Positions 44,733 through 54,144 of a stretch of 64,000 bases of DNA are shown piece by piece. The notes under the pieces are model-generated. The model ran no database searches. It was not told the origin of the DNA and was given only the letters and a program-made list of their open reading frames with translations. The position numbers and the translations under genes are program-made. This stretch comes from Endobugula sp047636495. Lineage in GTDB: Bacteria; Pseudomonadota; Gammaproteobacteria; Pseudomonadales; Cellvibrionaceae. Within the stretch, counting starts at the first letter, position 1; each line of letters begins with the position of its first letter. The DNA lies in the NCBI GenBank assembly GCA_047636495.1, contig JBLILH010000006.1, forward strand, positions 46,765 through 110,764, in the 5' to 3' direction.

Positions 44733-45092
44733 ATGGTGATTGAAGAAAAACGCCAATTTACACGAGTAACACTCGTCGCTGAAGCTAAGCTTGGTCAAGG
44801 CAATCAAACTTGGTTAGGCCGAGTGGTAGATATTTCGTTTAAGGGTGTGCTCATTAACAGCCACACTCCTTTTATATTAGATAGTAATGAATCAATTGTA
44901 GCTGACATATTTTTTAAGAATGACACGAGTATAAGAATCAGAGTTAAAGAGGCACACAATAACGGCCTACTTTACGGGTTTAATTTTTTAGAATTTGACG
45001 ATAATGGAATGATGCATCTACGCAAAATCATTATGGATAATTCAGGTGATGACCTTGGTGTTGTTAAGTCTATGGGAGAAAAATTAAATTGA
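44733..45092 (+). CDS. PilZ-domain c-di-GMP-binding protein
   Basis: The 119-aa protein consists of one PilZ domain. The two binding motifs are present: RQFTR (R7 and R11, the RxxxR motif) and DISFKG (D33-G38, the D/NxSxxG motif). It should therefore bind c-di-GMP and act as a stand-alone effector on motility or surface behaviour. No partner gene is adjacent. The ATG is followed by an intact frame; upstream ribosome site GAGG is present. Confidence 0.88.
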   Translation: MVIEEKRQFTRVTLVAEAKLGQGNQTWLGRVVDISFKGVLINSHTPFILDSNESIVADIFFKNDTSIRIRVKEAHNNGLLYGFNFLEFDDNGMMHLRKIIMDNSGDDLGVVKSMGEKLN

Positions 45093-45584
45093 AAATGAGT
45101 AACTAACTCTGATTATTTTATTTAATATAAACTTACACTTAATCTATTACGGCGCTATCCAAGCGAGTCCCTTTTTATACCGCCAGCAAGATTGAAATCG
45201 TATACACAAGGGAGCTCCATCAACCTACCATTAACGACACTTCCTGTAGTAATGAGTAGCGACCTTGGCCACGCGCTCGATATTTTCTTATTTATTAGGC
45301 GTGTACATATATGTCCCTATATCTCATATCAAAAACTAATAGCCCCAGCTCGATTATTGCTGAATAACGACCATAATCAATAGATTACATATATTTTGTC
45401 GAACAAGAGTCCTCGGTCAATCGTTATTTAAAAATCATACGAAAAATTGTCGTGTGCATTACCTATTACACTGGCCTTTCATGGCCAACATAAGTAATTA
45501 CTAAATATATAACGCTTTAATTTTTTACATTATTAAGAGCATGGCCCCGTGTATTTATTGAATACCCACTCTTACTTGTCTGAG
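45093..45584. other. Intergenic, no gene seen
   Basis: A 63-codon frame at 45192 has no ribosome site or recognisable content. Nothing else stands out. Confidence 0.45.
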
Positions 45585-45755
45585 CTACGGGTTCAATTCA
45601 ATCGTTATCTGCAGTGTTTTTGCGTCACCTGCGAACCATTTCTGTACATACAACGACCCTACTATTGGAGGCTTACCCTCGACAGGTAATTCTTTATAGC
45701 GAATGCTATTTTTGGTTTCTTTTTCAAATTCGAAGTTAACTAATTCTGTTGGCAT
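45585..45755 (-). CDS. Small protein of unknown function (56 aa)
   Basis: This short frame starts MPTELVNFEFEKETKNSIRY and ends with LQITIELNP and TAG. The ribosome site AGGA lies eight bases before ATG 45755. The protein looks beta-rich, with a GSLYVQKWF strand typical of small conserved proteins in marine bacteria and phages. I cannot name a family. Intact frame, good ribosome site and protein-like composition support a real gene. Confidence 0.6.
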   Translation of the reverse strand: MPTELVNFEFEKETKNSIRYKELPVEGKPPIVGSLYVQKWFAGDAKTLQITIELNP

Positions 45756-46160
45756 TTTTTTTCCTAGCGATCACATGTGGGGCTATTACTTGTTGTGTTT
45801 GTATTATTTTTGAGTGGATTATATCACAGTGAGTCATTGATTCTGAGTGTATTTATTAATAGCTTGATAAAGAAGATACTGATTAAAAATTGATCCCACC
45901 ATCACCTCTCCCCACAGAGCAAAATGACAAGCGTTCGGTTTCAGGGAAAGAAAAAGTAGATTAAATATTGTTATTTTACCAGCGACATTGGTAATCAAAT
46001 AATAAATAAATCAATAATATACAGAGATATAAAAGAAAGTGCATTAACTACAATAACGCCCGAAATAGTGCTATTCTCGTATTAGTTAGAAAATAAAATT
46101 TAAATATTAACGTAAATTAGTGGTCTGTTGTTATCAATAACAACCTCCAGGGAGAGTTCA
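45756..46160. other. Intergenic upstream of the HPF-like gene
   Basis: About 400 AT-rich bases with no gene. Promoters for the 56-aa gene (leftward) and the HPF-like gene (rightward) should lie here but no clear consensus is seen. Confidence 0.4.
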
Positions 46161-46523
46161 ATGAAGATTCAGTTAAATACCGACGCAAACATCCATGGTA
46201 CTGAGGCGCTAGCCGCGCAGGTCAGCGCTTCGGTCGAGAATGCACTAGAGCACTTTAAGGATCATATCACCCGTGTAGAAGTACATTTAAGTGACGAAAG
46301 CAAAGGAAAAAGTGGTCTACATGACCAACGCTGCATGCTAGAAGCTCGCCTAGAAGGCCGACAGCCAGTGGCAGTAACCGATCACGCAGTGACGTTAGAG
46401 CAAGCGGTCAATGGTGCATCTACAAAATTAGCGCACCGGCTAGAAAGCACGCTGGGGCGACTGAAAGATCATCGCAAAAAGACCCCTGACCTACCCACTG
46501 AAACGGAAACCCAAGAGCTTTAG
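46161..46523 (+). CDS. HPF/RaiA-like ribosome-associated protein
   Basis: The 120-aa protein matches the S30EA/HPF fold: MKIQLNTDANIHGTEALAAQ, TRVEVHLSDES and CMLEARLEGRQPVAV. Such proteins bind the 30S decoding region and silence ribosomes in slow growth. It lacks the long C-terminal domain of long HPF. The start at 46161 has GGAGAG seven bases upstream; the Met 11 codons earlier is rejected. A terminator follows. Confidence 0.82.
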   Translation: MKIQLNTDANIHGTEALAAQVSASVENALEHFKDHITRVEVHLSDESKGKSGLHDQRCMLEARLEGRQPVAVTDHAVTLEQAVNGASTKLAHRLESTLGRLKDHRKKTPDLPTETETQEL

Positions 46524-46552
46524 TTGCGTTACAATAAGCCTTAACCCGGATA

Positions 46553-46586
46553 AAAACCCTAACGACGAATGTTAGGCTTTTTATTT
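46553..46586 (+). terminator. Terminator after the HPF-like gene
   Basis: CCTAAC / GTTAGG stem flanked by an A run and a T-rich tail, 30 bp after the stop codon. Confidence 0.7.
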
Positions 46587-47003
46587 TTCAAACCAAAGAA
46601 TTATTCGGTGGGCCTAGCTTTATCAACTTAACCCCCTATCCTATTGATAAATAAAGAAAAGAAATATCTCAAAACACGAATATACCCTCATAGGCAACCC
46701 CAAATTAATTTTTGGGCGATACAAGACCATCTAAAACACGTTCCAAAAAATGATTACGGCGACAACTGTCGTTGAGTAAATTACTTAGCAGGTAATGGTA
46801 AACTTCAATAGGATAAGTTTTCGCTACATACCGTTATTTATTTGAGGTACTGTAACAACATGAAGGGTAAATCTTGTTTGCCCTACCTTACCACTCATAC
46901 TCCCCCCTGTATCAGGATAGTTGTAGGCTCACTTTTTTCAATTTGTTAAATGCCTTTCTGTGTAGATCTCACAGCTTGTTCGTGCGTTTAGGAGAAATAA
47001 GAT
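46587..47003. other. Intergenic, no gene seen
   Basis: No frame or RNA-like structure in this ~415-bp gap can be supported. Confidence 0.4.
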
Positions 47004-47153
47004 ATGGATAATAGTATAGAGGCCGGTATTGTTTATGTTCTCACCAATCCTGCAATGCCCGGTATAGTGAAAATCGGCAAAACTTCTCGTGACTCGGTTG
47101 ATGCTCGTTTAAATGAGCTTTACTCAACAGGCGTGCCCGTTCCTTTTGTGTGA
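47004..47153 (+). pseudogene. Truncated GIY-YIG (T5orf172-type) nuclease
   Basis: The 49-codon frame reads IVYVLTNPAMPGIVKIGKTS then RDSVDARLNELYSTGVPVPF before TGA. This is the N-terminal half of the GIY-YIG domain, including the VYVL and VKIGKT elements and the catalytic Arg position. Normal members continue for at least 50 residues, and no continuation is visible in other frames. GGAGAAAT precedes the ATG. It is a broken gene. Confidence 0.7.
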
Positions 47154-47566
47154 ACCGTTTAGTTATGTCATTTGGCCTATAATAGTAAATCATCATTGAA
47201 GTAGATTTTTTTAGTGAACTGATTTAAGGAAAAAGTCTAAAAAATGGTGTTTCACAAAAACACACTTCTACGTCTATTATATCTACGGTTTTGTTGTGAA
47301 CCGATGTTGAAACCTAATAATATACTGAATGTAATGGTACGTGATGATTGTTGCTGGAAAACGAAAACCATATAACATTCGCCTAAATTCTATTAGTTAA
47401 TTTAGGCGCTGCTACTGTTATTGTTGTGCGATGGACATGTGGGTAAATGTTTTTTATTTATCCACATACCCCCCAGCGGTAGTATGTTCGGCAGGGGCAT
47501 TTTCGTCTTTTAAAAATTATTTTTTAAAGACAGTTACTGACCCCATTGAGTGATTCCATTAGTTTT
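47154..47566. other. Intergenic with a hairpin near 47437-47467
   Basis: ATGTGGGTAAAT / ATTTATCCACAT form a stem around 47437-47467. There is no gene. A fragment CTGACCCCATTG at 47528-47539 matches the core of the lpd-sucC repeat arm. Confidence 0.45.
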
Positions 47567-48703
47567 TTAATCATCAGCAAAAAACGTTTCTATTGATTCT
47601 TTTTCCCACATCGCATCCTGATAGCCCAAATCCACCAACTCGTCAATAAAGGGTTTAACAAACAATAAATAACTAGAGAGTACCGACCCACCACGGCGTG
47701 CAGTCGCGCCAGATGAGCGCATAAAAAAACGTAGGGTTTTAGGAAGATTACGTACATGCCTGCCAGCTATTTTATCAATGGCCTTAGAGGGTGAAATAAT
47801 TAAGGTATCTACTGGTTTAAGAGCTGTCCCTTCTCTATCTTTGTCTGAGACTAAAGATACCAACTTGTTGACTCGCTCTAAATGCTCGATATCGGCTTCT
47901 AAGCTATCAACAAACGCACTGTTGAGTAGGTGCCCTGCCATTTGCGCCATTGAAGGTGGATGGCGCGAGCGGGGGCTATAGCGTTTAGTATTTACTTGTC
48001 TATTACCACTGACACCGATGATAAAAATACGATTTGCCCCTAAATGCAATACTGGACTAATAGGCGCTAACTGACGCATGGCGCCGTCACCAAAATATTC
48101 CTGACCAATTCTTACGGTAGGAAAAATCCACGGAATAGCCGACGAGGCAAGTAAGTGCTCCATGCCTATCGTCGTCGCCGTACCGATTCGTCGAAAGCGA
48201 TCCCACTCATCTAGGTCACTGGCACCTTGAAAAAAATTAACTGAGTTACTTGATGAGTAACCTAATGCAGCAACCGACACTGCCCGCAAGATTCCCCGGT
48301 CGATATTTTTTTGAATGCTTGAGAACTGAATACTTTTCGTTAAGAATGCATTAAGTGGTGAGTTGTCTAATAGACTTAAGGACCGATGATAATCGACTCC
48401 TTCGTTAAAAAATGAACGGCCGAAACGGTATACGCCGCCGATTAGGTCACAGGCACCCGTTCGAAAAACGTGATCCATCGTCAACTCTTGCCATAGCTGA
48501 CCCAACACATCGACACTTGAATGAAAGTCTTCGCTGTTAGAAGCCAACGACACCGCATTAATAGCGCCCGCTGATGTGCCCGAAATAATAGAAAAGGGCT
48601 TACTCTGGGGAGGGAGTAAATCTTTTAACGCTAGCAGCACACCAACCTGATAGGCAGCACGTGCACCGCCACCAGATAACACCAAGGCATTGTGATTTTG
48701 CAT
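47567..48703 (-). CDS. Patatin-like phospholipase
   Basis: The 378-aa protein has the patatin layout: glycine-rich oxyanion loop LVLSGGGARAAYQ (6-18), nucleophile IISGTSAGAINA and catalytic Asp in YFGDGAMRQ. It should hydrolyse acyl esters of phospholipids. No signal peptide is seen, so it is cytosolic or exported by another route. Start MQNHNALVLS at 48703 is chosen; the longer reading (48802) adds a Cys/Pro-rich tail-like segment. It lies after the FadD-like gene on the same strand, suggesting a link in fatty-acid turnover. Confidence 0.88.
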   Translation of the reverse strand: MQNHNALVLSGGGARAAYQVGVLLALKDLLPPQSKPFSIISGTSAGAINAVSLASNSEDFHSSVDVLGQLWQELTMDHVFRTGACDLIGGVYRFGRSFFNEGVDYHRSLSLLDNSPLNAFLTKSIQFSSIQKNIDRGILRAVSVAALGYSSSNSVNFFQGASDLDEWDRFRRIGTATTIGMEHLLASSAIPWIFPTVRIGQEYFGDGAMRQLAPISPVLHLGANRIFIIGVSGNRQVNTKRYSPRSRHPPSMAQMAGHLLNSAFVDSLEADIEHLERVNKLVSLVSDKDREGTALKPVDTLIISPSKAIDKIAGRHVRNLPKTLRFFMRSSGATARRGGSVLSSYLLFVKPFIDELVDLGYQDAMWEKESIETFFADD

Positions 48704-48862
48704 AACGTTTACCACTTGTTCCCGTTGGCTATTATTATAAATTTGAAACCTCTGACAACAGTATAGACAAATAAACGGTTGGGGGGATGGAGGCGGATGC
48801 ACACAACTATAAAATACACCAGATTTACATTGAGGCTTTATGTTGACATTTTGCCGTTGATC

Positions 48863-48880
48863 CTAGGAGGCTGTCGGACG
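48863..48880. repeat. Solo end of the CTAGGAGNCTGTCGG repeat
   Basis: CTAGGAGGCTGTCGGACG matches the end of the element at 27063-27252. It overlaps and terminates the FadD-like gene. Confidence 0.6.
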
Positions 48881-50488
48881 TAACTCTCGACGTAACACTT
48901 TCCCTACGGCTGACTTAGGCAACGCATTCCTAAACTCATAGTGCCGTGGGACTTTGTAAGGCGTGAGTGACTTCTTACAAAATGCCTTTATGCTTTGGTC
49001 GTCTAAATCGCTGCCTTGAACTAAAACTAAAAAGGCTTTTACTGCTTCACCCGTTTCATTATCGGGAATGGCAATAACCGCAGCCTCTATAATGTCCTTA
49101 TGTGACAACAGTACGTTTTCAACTTCGTTGGGATAAACATTAAAACCTGAAACAATGACCATATCTTTTTTACGGTCGACGATACGGATGAAACCGTCTT
49201 GTTGAATAACGGCAATATCACCTGTTTTGAGCCAACCCTGGCTATCTATTGCTTGTTTCGTCGCTTCAGGCTGATTCCAATAACCTAGCATTACTTGCGG
49301 ACCACGAACACACAGCTCACCAGGATTATCTGTCGCGAGAGACACACCATTCTCGTCGATCACTTTGCATTCAGTCTCTGGCAAGGGTAAACCGATCGTC
49401 CCTAACTGGAAATTTTTCGGTGTATTAGCCGATATGACTGGCGATGTTTCGGTCAAACCATAGCCTTCCAATACGGTGGCATGTGTCACCTTTTCCCAAC
49501 GAACAGCGGTGTCTTCTGCTAAGGCCATACCACCAGAGGTGGTAAATTTAAGTGTAGAAAAATCCAGCAATGGAAAACGATCATTATTCAGCAATGCGAC
49601 AAATAAAGTATTTAATCCTACCATACCTGTTAGCCTTGATGATTCGAATACGTTAACAAGGCTCTTGATATCACGTGGATTAGGCACCAGAACACTATGG
49701 CAACCAATAGAGACCAACACCATGCAGTGCAGTGTAAAGCCATAAATATGGTAGAGCGGCAACGGTGCAACGAAGACCTCTTCTGTGGGTACTAGCGCAT
49801 TTTCCCAATGCTTAAGTACTTGAGCATTGTTTGATAGCAAGTTTTGATGGGTCAACATAGCGCCTTTAGCCACGCCTGTTGTACCACCGGTATATTGAAG
49901 AAAGGCGACGCTTGATGGCGTTAAGTCGACCGGTGAAAATATATCTCGTTTACCCAGCGATAACGCTTTTCGAAAACCAATTTCAGAAGGAAAATGACAA
50001 CTTGGCACCTGTTTCTTAATGTACTTGACAACACCGTTAATAATCTGACGTTTAGGAAAACAGTGCAAGTCGCCTATTTCTGTCACTATCACATGTTGAA
50101 TATCGGTTTGATCGATAATTTCCTCGACCGCTTTTGCTACATTTGCCAACACAACCAATACTTTAGAACCCGAATCATTCAACTGATGGCGAAGTTCCGT
50201 ACCCGTATATAGAGGGTTTGTGTTGACAATCACGACACCTGCACGCAAGGCACCAAATAACACTACGGGGTACTGCAGTGTATTAGGTAATTGAACCGCC
50301 ATCCTATCGCCTGGCGCTAAGGTGGTGTGATGCTGTAAATAAACGGCAAACTGCTGACTTAACTGGTCAATCTCACCATAAGTCATCGACTGACCTAAGC
50401 AAGAAAACGCCGTAAGCGCTTGATAATGATCACAGGCTTCGTTGAACATATCGACAATAGATTGATGGTTTTGCATTGGGTATGTCAC
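48863..50488 (-). CDS. Long-chain fatty-acid-CoA ligase (FadD-like)
   Basis: The 541-aa protein is an AMP-forming acyl-CoA synthetase that activates fatty acids. The P-loop YTGGTTGVAKGAMLTHQNLL, the GYGLTETSPVISAN element and the RKKDMVIVSGFNVYPNEVE hinge are typical of FadD. The conserved catalytic Lys near the C-terminus (SAVGKVLRRELR) is present. The tail ends RPTAS plus stop, and those codons come from a repeat end, so ~10-15 native residues may be missing. It is followed by the patatin gene. Confidence 0.9.
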   Translation of the reverse strand: MTYPMQNHQSIVDMFNEACDHYQALTAFSCLGQSMTYGEIDQLSQQFAVYLQHHTTLAPGDRMAVQLPNTLQYPVVLFGALRAGVVIVNTNPLYTGTELRHQLNDSGSKVLVVLANVAKAVEEIIDQTDIQHVIVTEIGDLHCFPKRQIINGVVKYIKKQVPSCHFPSEIGFRKALSLGKRDIFSPVDLTPSSVAFLQYTGGTTGVAKGAMLTHQNLLSNNAQVLKHWENALVPTEEVFVAPLPLYHIYGFTLHCMVLVSIGCHSVLVPNPRDIKSLVNVFESSRLTGMVGLNTLFVALLNNDRFPLLDFSTLKFTTSGGMALAEDTAVRWEKVTHATVLEGYGLTETSPVISANTPKNFQLGTIGLPLPETECKVIDENGVSLATDNPGELCVRGPQVMLGYWNQPEATKQAIDSQGWLKTGDIAVIQQDGFIRIVDRKKDMVIVSGFNVYPNEVENVLLSHKDIIEAAVIAIPDNETGEAVKAFLVLVQGSDLDDQSIKAFCKKSLTPYKVPRHYEFRNALPKSAVGKVLRRELRPTAS

Positions 50489-50682
50489 CTTTATTCGTCT
50501 ATTTTTTGCTTTTTCGACACTCTATTATCCGAGCATCGGTTGAACACCACGAATGTCAACAACGAAATCGTATAAATAAAGTATAGTTTATGGTGATTGT
50601 TTTTGCTTTTTTTAGCGTTTTTTAATTATTTTATTCAATCTATATACATAAGATGACGGTCGCCAAATAAACAATAAAGGCC

Positions 50683-51138
50683 TTAACTATAGCAAGAAGA
50701 AATACCTAGTTCATGTTGCCACTCACAACGAATATTAAGTGCGGAGTCATTAGGTGAATGCACTTGATCACCACTCTCCCACGTAAAAGTATGCGTTCCT
50801 GACATTTCAGTTTCTAGATGCACTACTGCGCTATGCCAGTACATTTTTTGTAATAATTTTTCAAACTCACTTATCCACATATTCCACTCGTATTCGATAC
50901 CGCGATACACTTTGCCAAAATGAACAATGGAGGAGCTGAGCGGCTCATCATAATTGTCGGTAGCGGGAATAGAGAATGATTCTTGATTCAGTAAAGAATA
51001 ATGATCCATGAAGGGTAGGCGTCTGATCGCCTGGCGATTGACCGAGTGACGCAAATAATTTTGCCGTGCATCATCTACGGTATTATTTTTAATATAGCCG
51101 TAGACAGTAGATTCATCACTCATTGCTTTATTAGGCAT
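50683..51138 (-). CDS. Protein of unknown function
   Basis: The 151-aa soluble protein is rich in Trp, Tyr and Ser (YEWNMWISEFEKLLQKMYWHS) and has no motif that I recognise. It is a single gene between fadD-like and the transglycosylase gene. The Met at residue 6 (MSDESTVYGY) is an alternative start. Composition is protein-like, so it is probably real. Confidence 0.6.
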   Translation of the reverse strand: MPNKAMSDESTVYGYIKNNTVDDARQNYLRHSVNRQAIRRLPFMDHYSLLNQESFSIPATDNYDEPLSSSIVHFGKVYRGIEYEWNMWISEFEKLLQKMYWHSAVVHLETEMSGTHTFTWESGDQVHSPNDSALNIRCEWQHELGISSCYS

Positions 51139-51273
51139 TTTTTATTGGGTGCTTTTCATGAAGTGGTGTTAATTAACATAATTTATTATAAGGTTAGACT
51201 ATAATCTTAATGAATATTTTAGCAGTTTTTACATTAGACACGACAATTTATAGCGCGCTATAAAATACAACAC

Positions 51274-51954
51274 TTAAAAAGGCCAAAGATTAAAGCCTCT
51301 GCCTTTTTGTAGTTTTGCTGCACAAGTTTTGAATTGTTTACTGTAAGTCGCTTTTCTATAAGCTACTTTTTTTGCTACTTTTTTAAGCCAGCCTTTTTTA
51401 TTATAAGTTTTTCTTTTAAAGCCTCCGTGACCTTCATGGTAAGCTAAATAAAGACCATAGGTATTATTTAAGCTGAGGCCATTAATTTCTTTTGTTTTAG
51501 TATTGTACCAACCAACAAAATCAATGGCATCCTGAAACTCATCTCTGTCAGCGCCCCAATTACCAGTGCTTTTTTTATACCATTTCCACGTGCCAGTCTG
51601 CGCTTGAGAGTACCCATAAGCACTACTTTTTCTTGGCCCAGGAATAAATCCAAAAATCTTCTCTCGTGGTGGTTTTGCTGTCGCCTTAAAGCGAGATTCT
51701 TGATGCATAAACGCCATCATCGACGGTATTGATGATCCCCAGCGTTTTTCCGACTTTCTGGCAGCTTCATACCAACCGGATTTCTCATTGAAAATACTAC
51801 AAATATTGTCGACTTGACGTGGCGGTGACGTTGCACAACTTGCTAATAACAACATCGATACCAAGACAAAAAATCGGCTTAATATAAATATAAAGCAAGC
51901 TGTAGTATTTCTATTCATACCGCTGTTTACATCTCTTTTTATATCGCTATTCAT
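51274..51954 (-). CDS. Lytic transglycosylase (SLT-domain) lipoprotein
   Basis: The 226-aa protein has a lipobox LLLASC (Cys ~40), so it is a lipoprotein. The SLT/goose-lysozyme-like domain is marked by the catalytic Glu in FMHQESRFKA, then AYGYSQAQTGTW and YLAYHEGHGGF. It would cut peptidoglycan glycan strands. The start overlaps the ligA stop (ATGA), so it is coupled to ligA; a second Met (residue 13) is possible. Confidence 0.88.
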   Translation of the reverse strand: MNSDIKRDVNSGMNRNTTACFIFILSRFFVLVSMLLLASCATSPPRQVDNICSIFNEKSGWYEAARKSEKRWGSSIPSMMAFMHQESRFKATAKPPREKIFGFIPGPRKSSAYGYSQAQTGTWKWYKKSTGNWGADRDEFQDAIDFVGWYNTKTKEINGLSLNNTYGLYLAYHEGHGGFKRKTYNKKGWLKKVAKKVAYRKATYSKQFKTCAAKLQKGRGFNLWPF

Positions 51955-54053
51955 AACGCTATTCCATGCTGCTCTAACAGTGCGACAAGTGCTTCTTCTT
52001 CAAGTATATCAACATGTAACGCTTGTGCTTTTGTTAATTTTGAACCTGCATTAGCACCTGCCACAAGAAAGTCCGTTTTTTTCGATACACTGCCGGTCAC
52101 TGATGCTCCCAATTGCTGTAAATGTGCCTTCGCTTCATCACGGGTTAACTGTTCTAATGTGCCTGTTAGTACGTAGGTAGTATTCAGTAAAGGTAGGCTG
52201 TTATTTTTTAGGTCGATCACTGGCCACTGGATACCCTTTTGCTGTAACGCCGCTATCATTTCTTGATTACGCTGTGCAGATAAAAAAGCCACGATAAACG
52301 TGGCCACAATAGGACCAACATCGCTAACTTGCTGAAGTCGTTCCTCATCGGCGTGAAATAATGCAGGAAAATCCGCAAAGTGCTGAGCCAAATTACGCGC
52401 GGTAGCCTCGCCCACCTCACGAATACCTAGCCCATAAATAAAACGGGAAAAAGTCGTCACTTTCGATTTTTCTAATGCAGCAATAACGTTATTCGCAGAC
52501 TTTTCCCCCATACGCTCCATAGTCGATAAGGTATCTACACGTAAGTCATATAAGCCTGCAACCGATGTTATATAACCAGCATCAACTAATTGCTCGACCA
52601 ATTTATCGCCTAAACCATCAACATCCATGGCTTTACGTGAAACAAAATGCTTAATCGCTTGTTTAATTTGTGCGGGACAAATGAGTCCGCCAGAACATCG
52701 TAATACCGCCTCACCTTCGGCCCTGACAGCCGGTGACTGGCAAATGGGACATGCCACCGGAAACAGAATAGCTCGAGCATCACTGGGTCTTTTATCAATA
52801 ACCGCAGACACAATTTGTGGGATCACATCGCCAGCTCGGCGAACGATAACAGAATCCCCTATTTTCACACCCAAACGTGCCACTTCATCAGCGTTATGTA
52901 ATGTCGCATTCGATACAGTAACTCCACCCACAAATACCGGTTGCAAGCGAGCAACAGGGGTAATTGCGCCGGTGCGTCCTACTTGAAATTCAACATCGAG
53001 CAAGGTGGTCAGCTCTTCTTGGGCAGGAAATTTTTTAGCAATTGCCCAGCGAGGCGCACGCGAAACAAACCCTAGCTGCTTTTGTAGGTTGATGCAGTTC
53101 ACTTTAAATACGATGCCATCAATATCATAAGCTAACGCATTGCGTTTTTGTGCAAGCTGATCAAAATAGTCACAACACGCTTCAATGCCTATCACTTTTG
53201 CCATTTCTCGATTAATACGAAGCCCCCATGCAGACAATGCATAAAGAATATCGATATGGTTTGCCGGTAAAGTACCACCTTCAACCACACCCACGCCGTA
53301 TGCACACATTTCTAGTGGCCGCTGAGCGGTAATTTTCGAATCTAATTGGCGCAAACTACCCGCTGCAGCGTTGCGTGGATTAGCAAAGCGTTTTTCTTCA
53401 CGGGCATCAGCCAACATATTAAGTTTGTCAAAACCTGCTTTAGGCAAATAGATTTCACCACGAACTTCTAGTTCATCAGGGTAATCAGCACCCCGTAAAC
53501 GTAAGGGAATAGAAGCTATTGTTCTGACATTCTGCGTAATATCTTCACCAGTAAAACCATCACCTCGCGTTGCAGCTTGGACTAAGCGGCCGTCTCTATA
53601 CAGTAAGCTAACCGCAATACCATCTAATTTGGGCTCGCAAGCGTAATCTATTTTTTCTACAATGATATCAAGCGATGCTAAACGTTCGGTTACTCTACGG
53701 TGAAATTCACGTAGCTCATCGTGATTAAATGCGTTGTCTAACGAGAGCATGGGCAAGCGATGGGGCACTTGAGCGAACGCACTCAACGGTGCGGCACCGA
53801 CTCGTTGAGTTGGCGAATCTGCAGTAATTACTGAAGGATATTGTTTTTCTAATGCTAGTAACGCTATGAATAAACGGTCATATTCGGCATCTGGAATAGT
53901 AGGATTGTCTAAAGCATAATATTGATAATTAGATGTGCAAATTTTTTCTTTTAAATCAGTTAACTGTTGAAGCACTTCGGTAGGAAGTACTTTGGTAGGA
54001 AGTACTGCTTTTTTTGATTGCTCAAATGCATCATCAGACACTTTATTGTGCAT
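51951..54053 (-). CDS. ligA: NAD+-dependent DNA ligase
   Basis: LigA seals nicks in DNA during replication and repair. The 700-aa protein has the adenylation motif EPKLDGIAV (Lys142), OB-fold, four-Cys zinc finger (CPIC...C...C), HhH repeats and a C-terminal BRCT domain (~620-700). It is about 25 residues longer than E. coli LigA at the N-terminus, with a small internal duplication LPTKVLPTEVL. It belongs to the smc-zipA-ligA cluster, with a terminator-like hairpin between zipA and ligA. Confidence 0.96.
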   Translation of the reverse strand: MHNKVSDDAFEQSKKAVLPTKVLPTEVLQQLTDLKEKICTSNYQYYALDNPTIPDAEYDRLFIALLALEKQYPSVITADSPTQRVGAAPLSAFAQVPHRLPMLSLDNAFNHDELREFHRRVTERLASLDIIVEKIDYACEPKLDGIAVSLLYRDGRLVQAATRGDGFTGEDITQNVRTIASIPLRLRGADYPDELEVRGEIYLPKAGFDKLNMLADAREEKRFANPRNAAAGSLRQLDSKITAQRPLEMCAYGVGVVEGGTLPANHIDILYALSAWGLRINREMAKVIGIEACCDYFDQLAQKRNALAYDIDGIVFKVNCINLQKQLGFVSRAPRWAIAKKFPAQEELTTLLDVEFQVGRTGAITPVARLQPVFVGGVTVSNATLHNADEVARLGVKIGDSVIVRRAGDVIPQIVSAVIDKRPSDARAILFPVACPICQSPAVRAEGEAVLRCSGGLICPAQIKQAIKHFVSRKAMDVDGLGDKLVEQLVDAGYITSVAGLYDLRVDTLSTMERMGEKSANNVIAALEKSKVTTFSRFIYGLGIREVGEATARNLAQHFADFPALFHADEERLQQVSDVGPIVATFIVAFLSAQRNQEMIAALQQKGIQWPVIDLKNNSLPLLNTTYVLTGTLEQLTRDEAKAHLQQLGASVTGSVSKKTDFLVAGANAGSKLTKAQALHVDILEEEALVALLEQHGIAL

Positions 54054-54100
54054 AAAAAATATACGCCTTGTATAAACGAGTGCAAAAAATTACTTAATAC

Positions 54101-54133
54101 AAAAACCCCCTAATAAAGGCGGGGGGGGCTGTT
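54101..54133 (-). terminator. Terminator between zipA and ligA
   Basis: A C-run and G-run stem (CCCCCC / GGGGGG, loop GCCTTTATTA) is followed on the minus strand by TTTTTG. It lies 12 bp past the zipA stop and suggests that ligA also has its own promoter. Confidence 0.75.
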
Positions 54134-54144
54134 TGAGGTTATGT

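Noticed and set aside
54118..54128. G-run as a G-quadruplex
   Set aside because: A single G tract cannot form one and it is explained by the terminator stem.
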